Origin: OMSK01 sp902492995
GTDB taxonomy: Bacteria; Bacillota_I; Bacilli_A; RF39; UBA660
Assembly: GCA_902492995.1 (NCBI GenBank)
Contig: CABUNR010000016.1
Location: 1 to 27,371, forward strand
Direction: 5' to 3'
Length of the DNA: 27,371 bases
A program made the position numbers and the translations under genes. The notes beneath the pieces were generated by a model, which searched no databases, was not told the DNA's origin, and saw only the letters and a list, made by a program, of their open reading frames with translations. Positions 1-8,055 of the stretch are shown in pieces. The stretch's first letter is position 1. Each line of letters begins with the position of its first letter.

Positions 1-288
1 AGACGAATCTGTTGTATCTGTATACATACCTATTTTAGCTGTATTATTTATTATTTTTAATATTTTATTTGCTGTTCCACCTGCATTTATGATATTTACA
101 TCTGAAAGCTTTGTTCCAGATGAATTATAAAATACTACATAAAGACTTCTTGGCCATACAGTACTTGCATTAATTCTTATTTCTTTTCCTATCATCTCTG
201 GTGAAATATCAACATAGCTTGGCGAGTGTACTATTCCACATGCTGCAGTTTCTTTATTTCCATCATATGCAGCTACACCTAATGCATT
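1..288 (-). repeat. Direct repeat copy A within the giant surface gene
   Basis: Positions 1-283 are identical to 577-859; one mismatch (284 versus 860) and four more matches follow before the copies diverge. The left boundary is cut by the window edge. In protein this is the segment from LGVAAYDGNKETAACG to the window end (about residues 1353-1448). Confidence 0.97.
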
Positions 289-3200
289 CGCCTTTAAAGT
301 TGAATTATAACTTACTACTTCTGTAGATTTATTATTTTTATCTATTCCCTTTAAATACAGGGTTTTGCCAGTTTCTACTTTTATTTTCTTATCTTGATAT
401 TCTTGCCAATTTTCTTCATCTATTTTATATAATCTCTTAACAGATGTTGAAAAATAATTTACATCTACTAAATTATATCCTTTTTGTACTTCATACTCTG
501 TTATTTTTGGATATACATTTGTTACTGTGTATGTTGGTAAATTATATGGTTCTATTTCATAAACACACGCACCTTGAGACGAATCTGTTGTATCTGTATA
601 CATACCTATTTTAGCTGTATTATTTATTATTTTTAATATTTTATTTGCTGTTCCACCTGCATTTATGATATTTACATCTGAAAGCTTTGTTCCAGATGAA
701 TTATAAAATACTACATAAAGACTTCTTGGCCATACAGTACTTGCATTAATTCTTATTTCTTTTCCTATCATCTCTGGTGAAATATCAACATAGCTTGGCG
801 AGTGTACTATTCCACATGCTGCAGTTTCTTTATTTCCATCATATGCAGCTACACCTAATACATTGCTTGATACTACAATTGTTCTTGTTGCTGAAATTTC
901 AAGTCCTGTGCTTTTTTTAACACTTTTTGCGTATATAGTTCCACTTGTTACTTCAAATGTTCCTGTATACTTTGTCCATTCTTTTCCATCTAAACTGTAA
1001 TAATTATCTATATCTTTTCTTTTATCATAATTGATTGTTGTTCTACCATCATATTTTACACCATACTCTGTTAATACTGGATAATTTGCATTAGCATTTA
1101 TAACTGGTACTTTTGGTGCATCTATATCTAATGTTAAAATATCTAAACATTCTTCTTTTTTGTTTCCTACACTATCAATTCCTTGTGCACATATTGTAAC
1201 CGTATTATCACTATTACCTAAATTTTTACTAATGACTGTATTTGATGTTAACGTAAATGTATCTGTATAATTTGTCCATGATGTAGTATTCTTACCTATT
1301 TTATATTTTTTTGTTTTTGAATCTCCATAATCAATTGTAATGCTTGTTTCAATTCCTTGTTTACTACTATTATCGGTTATCTTTATACTTGGTGGATTAT
1401 TATCTATATTTTCTACTAGTATCGTATATGTTTGTTCATTTCCTACACTATCTTTTGCATAAAATGTATATTCTCCATTTTCTGTTAGTTTTATGATACT
1501 ATTATTTTCTATTAATTTTCCACCTGTTTTAAAATAACTTTCTCCTTTTAGACCTTTTTCATACATTACTGTATCTACTAAAACATCATCTGTTACATTT
1601 ACTCTTACATTTAAACTTTGAGTTTTATTTGTTAAATTTGCAGTTAAATTTATAACTGGTGGTTCTTCATCTATGTTTGTTATTTCTTTTATTGCAGTAT
1701 TTGAATATACTTCACTTTCATTTCTGCTTCTTGCATATATTACAGTATTTTTACTATTTACATCTATTTCATTTGTATATTTCATCCAACCTTTTGTTGT
1801 ACCATCTTTTAATACTAATTTATATTCCTTTAATTTACTTGTATTATCATACATTATTTTAATTTTTGCTTTTCTAGTTGGATCATTTGGTACTACTATA
1901 ATTTCAGGAGTTTTTGGCTTACCTGTATCCCATCTCATGAATAATTTTTCCATTATTTCACTTGGAGAACAATTTATATAGTAAAAATCACCTTTAAATT
2001 CTTTTTCTACACCATTTTCATCTTTTATAATTATTTTTCCATCTTTTTTTAAATTTGTATCTTTTGTTGCTAATAAAATACCTTCTTCTTTATATTTAGT
2101 CCAATCATTATTTCCAAAGCGATATTCTCTACTACTTGCTTCTGAAGATGATGGATAATTTAGTTTTATTATAAAATAATTACCATAATCTATCATATAA
2201 ATAGGTTGCTTATTTACTATATTCTTTATTTCGTAAATTGCATCTTTTTTATTTCCATCACTATCTATATTTACAGCATATATAGTTTCATTTTTATCTA
2301 CCTTAAATGAACCATTATATTCCCTTAAACTACCGTTTCCAATTCTATATTTTTTTATTGTTGCATTTTTATCAAATGTTATATTTACATCTACGCTGTT
2401 TGCTTGATTTAGGTTATCTGGATATGCAGTAATTATTGGATTTGTTAGACCTTTTTTTGTATTTGTTTCATTATCCCCTATGTTGTCTATTAATTTTGAA
2501 TCTTCTCCATAACCTGTTGTATTTATTGCATATGCATATATTGTTTCATTTTCTTCTACTTTAAATGGATTACTATATTCCATTAACTTGCCATTCGTTC
2601 CTATTTTATAATATCTTTTTGTTGCCTTTGAATCATAATTTATACTTACTGTTACTTCTTTTACAAGTTCTGTACTTGTTGCAGGTTCAGGATTTACATT
2701 TATTTCTACATTTAGTTTTTGCTTTCTTACAGGTGGTGTTATTACTCCTTTTTCACCTATATTTGTTATATCTATATATTCTACTTGTGTACCACAATCA
2801 TTGCTTGCTTTTGCATATATTCTTTTATTTTCTTTTATTTCTAATTTATCTTTATATTTCTGGTATTCTACTCCATTACTACTATACTCTAAATCATTTC
2901 CATCCGTTGTTATATTTAATGTTACTTTATTTACATATTTATGATTTAAACCCGGTTCTTGATTTATACTTATATTTGGTAAATTACAATTATAGCCTTT
3001 TTTATAAATGTTAGTTATTCTTTTACTACTAATACTTGATGTTGCTCCATCATTTTCTCTAACATAATATGCATATATATTTGTATTACTATTTATAGTT
3101 ATAGGATCTGTATATTCTTTATATGAATTATTTCCTACTTTTATATATATTTTTCTAGCTGTTTCTTTTGTACTTAAACTTACCTCGACTTCATCTGTTA

Positions 3201-4344
3201 AATCTGTAGGAGTTACATTTATAATTGGACCTTTTATATAATAGCTTGGTATTATTAATCCAGTTTCTTCATCTCTTATAACTGAGGCCGAACTTGAGCC
3301 TGAACTTGAGCCTGAACTTTGGTCTTGCTTACTTCCACTAGTTCCTACATTTGTTCCTTTTTCTCTTATGTAAACAGAATCATATGCAGTTATTTTTCTT
3401 GTGTATGCTTTATTTCCATCACTATCATATACGTCTTCTAATTTTTCTGCTTTTGCTTCTATTATACTTGGAGATGTTACTTCTATTAATTTTGTTTTAT
3501 CATATCTTTCCCATGTACTTCCTGTTTTATAATAAATATCTGATCCTTCTGTTGCATTTATTTTTGATACTACTTTTCCGCCAGTTTTTGGTATTTCAAA
3601 ACTACTGGGTTCTATATCTACATAAATTGTTCCTTTTGGTGGAATTATATATGTTTTGCCATTTATTTTATACTTTATATAAACATTTTCTACATCTTTT
3701 AGAGGTATTGTTATTGCACCTTCATAATCTATCCAATCTTCTTCTCTTACCTCTCCTGGTTCTCCTATTCTATATTTTCTATCAGTTGAATTTTCTGGAT
3801 AATAAAGAGTTAGTGTTATAAATCCATCCCAAATCATTCCTGATTCAGTTTTACTTTCTACTAAATTACCTTCTACACATTCTTCTTTTGTTAATTCTCT
3901 ATCTCCTATTGTTATTTCATTTTCTGTATAATTTTTTATAGCACATAACTTTAAATCATCATTCCATAAAGAAAGGGCAATACTTCCTTTACTTTTTATG
4001 TATACTGTTCCATTATCTATTTTTCCTTTTATTTTTATTTTATCATTATTTGGTAATGATATTTTTTCTATTTTGTCAGTTGTTAATACATTAACATTTG
4101 CATTTTTTTCTGTTTTATTTGCAAGTGGTACTATTTTTTCTTCATTATAAACTAAATTCATTTGACTTCTTGTATAATAATATTCTGCTGCATCTAATAC
4201 ACCATATGCACTATTTAAAAATGCTTTTTCTTTTGCTATTCTTATCATATGATTTATAATTGGCACTGATATAACAGTTACCACTGCAATTATTACTATT
4301 ACTGCCAAAAGTTCTATTAATGTGAATCCTTTTTTTTCTTTCAT
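1..4344 (-). CDS. Giant prepilin-type surface protein with Ig-like/CHB_HEX_C-like repeats (3' end outside window)
   Basis: The frame is open from the ATG at 4344 to the left edge (1448 codons, no stop), so the gene is partial. GGGAG lies about 7 nt before the ATG. The N-terminus MKEKKGFTLIELLAV is a class III prepilin signal: cleavage expected at G6/F7, Glu at mature position 5, and a hydrophobic helix to about residue 28. Residues about 30-60 continue as a pilin-like helix. A Ser/Gly linker (about 334-355) follows an early repeat. Roughly ten units between about 200 and 1160 carry the pattern YKIGxxxWxxYTxPFxVxxNxTIYA, resembling CHB_HEX_C/Fn3-associated Ig-like folds. From 1161 a different 192-residue unit is repeated. 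By family logic a prepilin peptidase would process it and the repeats would project from the cell. The partner pilus machinery is not in the window. Adhesion is inference; the glycosidase-associated fold alone does not imply an enzyme, and no catalytic domain is seen. Confidence 0.9.
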   Translation of the reverse strand, partial: MKEKKGFTLIELLAVIVIIAVVTVISVPIINHMIRIAKEKAFLNSAYGVLDAAEYYYTRSQMNLVYNEEKIVPLANKTEKNANVNVLTTDKIEKISLPNNDKIKIKGKIDNGTVYIKSKGSIALSLWNDDLKLCAIKNYTENEITIGDRELTKEECVEGNLVESKTESGMIWDGFITLTLYYPENSTDRKYRIGEPGEVREEDWIDYEGAITIPLKDVENVYIKYKINGKTYIIPPKGTIYVDIEPSSFEIPKTGGKVVSKINATEGSDIYYKTGSTWERYDKTKLIEVTSPSIIEAKAEKLEDVYDSDGNKAYTRKITAYDSVYIREKGTNVGTSGSKQDQSSGSSSGSSSASVIRDEETGLIIPSYYIKGPIINVTPTDLTDEVEVSLSTKETARKIYIKVGNNSYKEYTDPITINSNTNIYAYYVRENDGATSSISSKRITNIYKKGYNCNLPNISINQEPGLNHKYVNKVTLNITTDGNDLEYSSNGVEYQKYKDKLEIKENKRIYAKASNDCGTQVEYIDITNIGEKGVITPPVRKQKLNVEINVNPEPATSTELVKEVTVSINYDSKATKRYYKIGTNGKLMEYSNPFKVEENETIYAYAINTTGYGEDSKLIDNIGDNETNTKKGLTNPIITAYPDNLNQANSVDVNITFDKNATIKKYRIGNGSLREYNGSFKVDKNETIYAVNIDSDGNKKDAIYEIKNIVNKQPIYMIDYGNYFIIKLNYPSSSEASSREYRFGNNDWTKYKEEGILLATKDTNLKKDGKIIIKDENGVEKEFKGDFYYINCSPSEIMEKLFMRWDTGKPKTPEIIVVPNDPTRKAKIKIMYDNTSKLKEYKLVLKDGTTKGWMKYTNEIDVNSKNTVIYARSRNESEVYSNTAIKEITNIDEEPPVINLTANLTNKTQSLNVRVNVTDDVLVDTVMYEKGLKGESYFKTGGKLIENNSIIKLTENGEYTFYAKDSVGNEQTYTILVENIDNNPPSIKITDNSSKQGIETSITIDYGDSKTKKYKIGKNTTSWTNYTDTFTLTSNTVISKNLGNSDNTVTICAQGIDSVGNKKEECLDILTLDIDAPKVPVINANANYPVLTEYGVKYDGRTTINYDKRKDIDNYYSLDGKEWTKYTGTFEVTSGTIYAKSVKKSTGLEISATRTIVVSSNVLGVAAYDGNKETAACGIVHSPSYVDISPEMIGKEIRINASTVWPRSLYVVFYNSSGTKLSDVNIINAGGTANKILKIINNTAKIGMYTDTTDSSQGACVYEIEPYNLPTYTVTNVYPKITEYEVQKGYNLVDVNYFSTSVKRLYKIDEENWQEYQDKKIKVETGKTLYLKGIDKNNKSTEVVSYNSTLKANALGVAAYDGNKETAACGIVHSPSYVDISPEMIGKEIRINASTVWPRSLYVVFYNSSGTKLSDVNIINAGGTANKILKIINNTAKIGMYTDTTDSS
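577..864 (-). repeat. Direct repeat copy B within the giant surface gene
   Basis: Exact partner of positions 1-283 at an offset of 576 bp, which is exactly 192 codons, so the duplication keeps the frame. It encodes about residues 1161-1256. The unit is unlike the preceding Ig-like repeats; I do not recognise its fold. Confidence 0.97.
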
Positions 4345-4379
4345 ATTATTCTCCCATAAGATTATAAATTATAATATTT

Positions 4380-4763
4380 TTAAAATTCTTCTACTATTTT
4401 AAATTCAACGTCTTTTATTTCACTATAGTCGCCTACTATTCCAACATTTATTTTTTTATTACTATTTGGTTCTATATTTTCAATTATTTGATTTAATTTT
4501 TTTACTTCTTTATTATCTTTTTTTAATATAATTGTGACCTTAATATTTTTTGTTTTATTTGTTGTATTTTTTATGTTTGAAGTTAATAGAGTTATACTTC
4601 CATTATAATTTAATTTTATATCATTAAAAGTTAAATCATTTGTTTTTACCTCTTCTTTTGTATTACCGTTTTTGTCTAATTTTATCTCTGTTTCTTTTTT
4701 ATTTTTACTCATACATCCTGTCATAATAAATAAGCATAAAATAATAATTAAATATTTTTTCAT
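4380..4763 (-). CDS. Small lipoprotein, FxLYD-like fold
   Basis: A 127-residue protein with a lipoprotein signal: two Lys, a hydrophobic stretch and a lipobox ending MTGC with Cys17, so it is probably acylated and held on the outer face of the membrane. After a charged Lys/Glu linker, about residues 45-127 read as one beta-sandwich in the style of FxLYD-type domains: alternating strands with the run NTTNKTKNIKVTIIL, then a late IEPNSNKKI turn. The start has GAGGAG upstream and its own promoter. The stop is 35 bp before the prepilin-type gene at 4344, with no terminator between, so the two are very probably one transcript. Function unknown; an accessory role in display of the giant protein is only inference. 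FxLYD assignment is by pattern, moderate confidence. Confidence 0.8.
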   Translation of the reverse strand: MKKYLIIILCLFIMTGCMSKNKKETEIKLDKNGNTKEEVKTNDLTFNDIKLNYNGSITLLTSNIKNTTNKTKNIKVTIILKKDNKEVKKLNQIIENIEPNSNKKINVGIVGDYSEIKDVEFKIVEEF

Positions 4764-4785
4764 AACACTCCTCTATTCTTTCTTT

Positions 4786-4814
4786 ATAATATCACAATTT
4801 TATTTTTATGTAAA
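4786..4814 (-). promoter_or_regulatory. Sigma-A promoter of the lipoprotein/giant surface gene pair
   Basis: On the minus strand TTTACA (4814-4809), 17-bp spacer, TATTAT (4791-4786). The predicted start near 4779 leaves a leader of about 16 nt holding the GAGGAG site. Confidence 0.7.
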
Positions 4815-4866
4815 TAAATTAAAATATGATTTTATTTTTTTATGATAAAACTTAAAATCTATAAAC

Positions 4867-4895
4867 TAGACAAATATAAAAAAAAAGTATATAAT
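4867..4895 (+). promoter_or_regulatory. Sigma-A promoter of the RNase J gene
   Basis: TAGACA (4867-4872), 17-bp spacer, perfect TATAAT (4890-4895). Predicted start near 4902, about 35 nt before the GTG start codon. Confidence 0.8.
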
Positions 4896-4936
4896 GTAGG
4901 AAGTTGGATTTCAAATAAAATGAAAGGAGTTAAAAA

Positions 4937-6607
4937 GTGAAATTAGTAAAAAGCGATGATACAAAAATATTCGCTTTAGGTGGACTTGGTGAAGTAGGAA
5001 AAAATATGTATTGTGTTATGACTGGTGATGAACTTATAATAACAGATGCCGGAATGCTTATGCCTGAAGATGAGTTAATGGGTGTTGATTATGTTATACC
5101 TGATTTTTCATTTTTAAAGAAAAATGAATCTAAAATTAAGGGATTATTTATTACTCATGGGCATGAAGATCATATAGGAGGTATCCCATTTTTACTTCAA
5201 ACTGTAAATATTCCTATAATATATGCACCAAATCATGCGGTAGGATTAATAAGAAAAAAACTAGAAGATAGAAATATTTTATATAAAAATTTAGTTGTTT
5301 ATGATGAAAATACAAAAGTAAAATTTAAAACTATGGAAGTTGAGTTTTTTAGAACAACACACTCAATACCTGATTCTCACGGAATTTGTATTACAACACC
5401 TAATGGAATTGTTGTAACTACAGGAGATTTTAAATTCGATTTAACACCAATTGGACCAACAGCTAACATTCATAAAATGGCTGAAATTGGAAGTCGCGGT
5501 GTAACATTATTACTAAGTGATAGTACTAATGCATTAATTGAAGGCGTTAGTAAAAGTGAATCTAAAGTTGATGATGCTTTAAGTGAAATATTTAAAAGAG
5601 AAACTGGTAGAATTATAATTGCTACTTTTGCATCTAATGTATATAGACTTAAACATATAGTAGATAATTGTAGAAGAAATGGAAGAAAAATTGCTACTTT
5701 TGGTAGAAGTATGGAAAATAATATTGAAATATCTGTTAAGGGTGGATATATTACTAATAAAGGTATTTTTATAACACCTGAAGAAGCAAATAAATTAAAT
5801 CCTAGTAAAGTATGTTTACTTTGTACAGGAAGTCAAGGTGAACCTTTAGCGGCTCTTTCTAGAATTGCTGATGGTGTTCATAAACAAATAAAATTACAAC
5901 CAAACGATATTGTAATATTCTCATCTAGTGCTATTCCTGGTAATGCAGCTAGTATATCTAGAACTATAAATAAGTTATATTTAAAAGGTGTTAAAGTATA
6001 TACAAATACATCTTTAAATGATATACATGCCAGTGGACATGCTAGTGAAGAAGAATTAAAATTGATGTTAAGGTTAATTAATCCTAAATATTTTGCACCA
6101 TTCCATGGTGAATATAGAATGCTTAAAAAACATGCCGATATAGGTGTTGTATGTGGTATACCTAAAGAAAATAATTTTGTACTTTCAAATGGTGAAGTTT
6201 TATCTATGTATAAAGGTAAAGTTAAAAGAGATGGATTTATTCAAGCTGATGATATTTATGTTGATGGTAATAGAATTGGAGATGTTTCTAATACTGTTAT
6301 TAAAGATAGAAAATTAATGGCTAATGATGGAATTATAATAGTTGTTGCTAATATAGATATTAAATCAAAAAAATTATTAGGAAATCCAAATATAACTACA
6401 AGAGGATTTGTATTAGTAAATGAAAATGAACAATTACTTAGAAGTTTAGAAAATGTTTCTAAAAAAGCAATACTTTCTATGCTTGATAAACCAATTAACT
6501 ATACTGAAATTAAATCTAAAATAATAGATGAACTTTCAAGTTATACATACAAAAAAACAGGAAGAAAACCTATTATTCTACCTGTTATAATGGATATTAA
6601 GAGATAA
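4937..6607 (+). CDS. rnjA: Ribonuclease J
   Basis: A 556-residue metallo-beta-lactamase/beta-CASP nuclease that degrades and matures RNA with 5'-exo and endonuclease activity; length matches Bacillus RNase J1 (about 555). The zinc motif HGHEDH is at residues 74-79, later metal ligands are in RTTHSIPDSHG and TTGDFKFD, the beta-CASP part includes FASNVYRLKHIVDNCRR and the SSSAIPGN region, and HASGHASEEE and PFHGEYR complete the active site. The C-terminal domain ends in a TGRKPIILPVI stretch typical of the family. The start is GTG at 4937 with AAAGGAG seven nt upstream. It is monocistronic: own promoter and a strong terminator overlapping its stop. J1 versus J2 cannot be settled from one paralogue; the symbol is by similarity. 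Confidence 0.95.
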   Translation: MKLVKSDDTKIFALGGLGEVGKNMYCVMTGDELIITDAGMLMPEDELMGVDYVIPDFSFLKKNESKIKGLFITHGHEDHIGGIPFLLQTVNIPIIYAPNHAVGLIRKKLEDRNILYKNLVVYDENTKVKFKTMEVEFFRTTHSIPDSHGICITTPNGIVVTTGDFKFDLTPIGPTANIHKMAEIGSRGVTLLLSDSTNALIEGVSKSESKVDDALSEIFKRETGRIIIATFASNVYRLKHIVDNCRRNGRKIATFGRSMENNIEISVKGGYITNKGIFITPEEANKLNPSKVCLLCTGSQGEPLAALSRIADGVHKQIKLQPNDIVIFSSSAIPGNAASISRTINKLYLKGVKVYTNTSLNDIHASGHASEEELKLMLRLINPKYFAPFHGEYRMLKKHADIGVVCGIPKENNFVLSNGEVLSMYKGKVKRDGFIQADDIYVDGNRIGDVSNTVIKDRKLMANDGIIIVVANIDIKSKKLLGNPNITTRGFVLVNENEQLLRSLENVSKKAILSMLDKPINYTEIKSKIIDELSSYTYKKTGRKPIILPVIMDIKR

Positions 6608-6628
6608 TCTTAATATCTTTTATTTTTT
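6593..6628 (+). terminator. Rho-independent terminator of RNase J gene
   Basis: A perfect 10-bp stem GATATTAAGA / TCTTAATATC (6593-6602 and 6608-6617) with a 5-nt loop, then a T-rich run. The stem contains the end of the RNase J gene and its TAA stop lies in the loop. It reaches into the last codons of the convergent gene on the other strand; the minus side lacks a T-run, so it works for the plus strand only. Confidence 0.85.
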
Positions 6629-6900
6629 ATCAAAAGAGAATTTTCACTTGCTAAAGCATTTTCTAAACTATTAATTATCATATCGGATAACTCTTCTAAA
6701 TCGTATTTTTCTATATTTTTATCTAAGTTTATATTTATATTGTATCTTTTTATAATAGGTGATGACTTTTCTTTAACTTTTTTAAAAATATATTCTCTTG
6801 CATCTGGTTCTTCTACTACTAATTTAATTAAATTTTTTAAATCTAAATCATTATTTTCTTGTTCAAATATTTTTCTCCATATATATAATTCTTCAAGCAT
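6610..6900 (-). CDS. Hypothetical protein, 96 residues
   Basis: I do not recognise this protein. It is 96 residues, soluble, without signal or membrane segment, rich in Leu, Glu, Asn and Lys, and predicted mostly helical (MLEELYIWRKIFEQEN, then LEELSDMIINSLENAL). AAAGGA lies just before the ATG and a promoter is upstream, which supports a real gene; the plus-strand ORF opposite it is a shadow. Its stop lies two bases from the RNase J stop in a convergent arrangement, and it is separated from the upstream GAPDH gene by a terminator, so it appears to be transcribed alone. Confidence 0.65.
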   Translation of the reverse strand: MLEELYIWRKIFEQENNDLDLKNLIKLVVEEPDAREYIFKKVKEKSSPIIKRYNININLDKNIEKYDLEELSDMIINSLENALASENSLLIKNKRY

Positions 6901-6939
6901 AATTTTCCTTTCTTTGTCTTCTTTTCAAAAGCATAATAA

Positions 6940-6968
6940 CATATATTTTTTTTAATAGCAAATGACAA
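6940..6968 (-). promoter_or_regulatory. Probable promoter of the 96-residue hypothetical gene
   Basis: TTGTCA (6968-6963), 17-bp spacer with an A-run, TATATG (6945-6940). The -35 is good, the -10 is only partial. Confidence 0.5.
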
Positions 6969-6986
6969 TTTTGCTTTTTTTGAATT

Positions 6987-7010
6987 AAAAAAAAACAGAT
7001 TTACTGTTTC
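6987..7010 (-). terminator. Terminator after GAPDH gene
   Basis: On the minus strand AAACAG, 5-nt loop, CTGTTT (7009-7004 and 6998-6993) followed by a run of T's; about 22 bp past the GAPDH stop. Confidence 0.8.
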
Positions 7011-7031
7011 TTTTATACAAATATTTTAATT

Positions 7032-8042
7032 TTACATCAAATTTTCTAAATAAAGTGCAGTTCTTACCATTTGTGATGTATAACTATTTTCATTATCATA
7101 CCATGCAACTACTTGAACTTGGTATAAATCATCATTTATTTTTGTTACCATAGTTTGTGTAGCATCAAAAAGTGATCCTTCTGTTATACCAATTATATCT
7201 GATGAAACTAATGGTTCTTCTGTATATCCAAAAGATTCATTAACTTTACTTTTCATATATTCATTTATTTTTTCTTTTGTAATATCATTACCTTTTACAA
7301 CAGCAACCAAAATAGTTGTTGATCCAGTTGGTACTGGAACTCTTTGTGCAGAACCAATTAACTTACCTTTTAGTTCTGGTATTACAAGTCCAATTGCTTT
7401 TGCTGCTCCGGTTGTATTTGGTACTATATTTATAGCTCCTGCTCTTGCTCTTCTTAAATCGCCCTTTCTATGAGGTCCATCAAGTAACATTTGATCTCCT
7501 GTATAAGCATGAACTGTCGTCATTATTCCACTTACAATTGGTGAAAATTTATTTAAATTATTAGCAAGTGGAGCTAAACAGTTAGTAGTACATGATGCTG
7601 CACTAATTATTGTATCAGTGCTTTTTAGTATATCTTGGTTAACTCCATATACTACTGTTTTTACATCATCACCTGCTGGTGCACTTATTATTACTTTTTT
7701 AGCACCTGCTTCTATATGAGCCATAGCTTTATCTTTTTTAGTAAAAAAACCAGTACATTCAAATACAACATCTACTCCAAGTTCTTTCCATGGTAAATTT
7801 TTAGGTTCAGCTTCTTTATAAACAATTATTTCTTCATCATCTACAATTATAGAATTTTCTGTTGCTTTTATATCATGTCCTTCATATCTTTTTTGAGCTG
7901 AATCATATTTAAGTAAATGAGCTAACATTTCAGGGCTTGTTAAGTCATTTATTGCTACTATATCATATCCTTCTTTTTTAAACATTTGTCTAAATGCTAA
8001 TCTTCCTATTCTTCCAAATCCATTTATTGCTACTTTAATCAT
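7032..8042 (-). CDS. gap: Glyceraldehyde-3-phosphate dehydrogenase, type I
   Basis: A 336-residue NAD-dependent enzyme of glycolysis: glyceraldehyde-3-phosphate + phosphate + NAD to 1,3-bisphosphoglycerate. The Rossmann motif INGFGRIGR is at residues 6-14, with Asp33 in NDLTSPEM as expected for NAD preference. The catalytic Cys151 is in SAASCTTNC and His178 in TTVHAYTGDQ; the C-terminal WYDNENSYTSQMV signature is intact. The frame is open upstream to 8075, but I start at the ATG at 8042: it has AGAGGA just before it and gives the standard N-terminus, whereas the longer form would overlap the upstream gene. It follows the nucleoside kinase gene by 13 bp with no terminator, so the two form an operon from the promoter at 9747-9775. 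Confidence 0.97.
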   Translation of the reverse strand: MIKVAINGFGRIGRLAFRQMFKKEGYDIVAINDLTSPEMLAHLLKYDSAQKRYEGHDIKATENSIIVDDEEIIVYKEAEPKNLPWKELGVDVVFECTGFFTKKDKAMAHIEAGAKKVIISAPAGDDVKTVVYGVNQDILKSTDTIISAASCTTNCLAPLANNLNKFSPIVSGIMTTVHAYTGDQMLLDGPHRKGDLRRARAGAINIVPNTTGAAKAIGLVIPELKGKLIGSAQRVPVPTGSTTILVAVVKGNDITKEKINEYMKSKVNESFGYTEEPLVSSDIIGITEGSLFDATQTMVTKINDDLYQVQVVAWYDNENSYTSQMVRTALYLENLM

Positions 8043-8055
8043 ATTATCCTCTTTT

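Noticed and set aside
1659..3821. Several plus-strand ORFs rich in Leu, Phe and Tyr
   Set aside because: They are antisense shadows of the giant minus-strand gene, which is open throughout; they lack ribosome sites and have no protein-like pattern.
6740..6955. Plus-strand ORF of 71 codons opposite the 96-residue gene
   Set aside because: No ribosome site and no promoter; the minus-strand frame has both.
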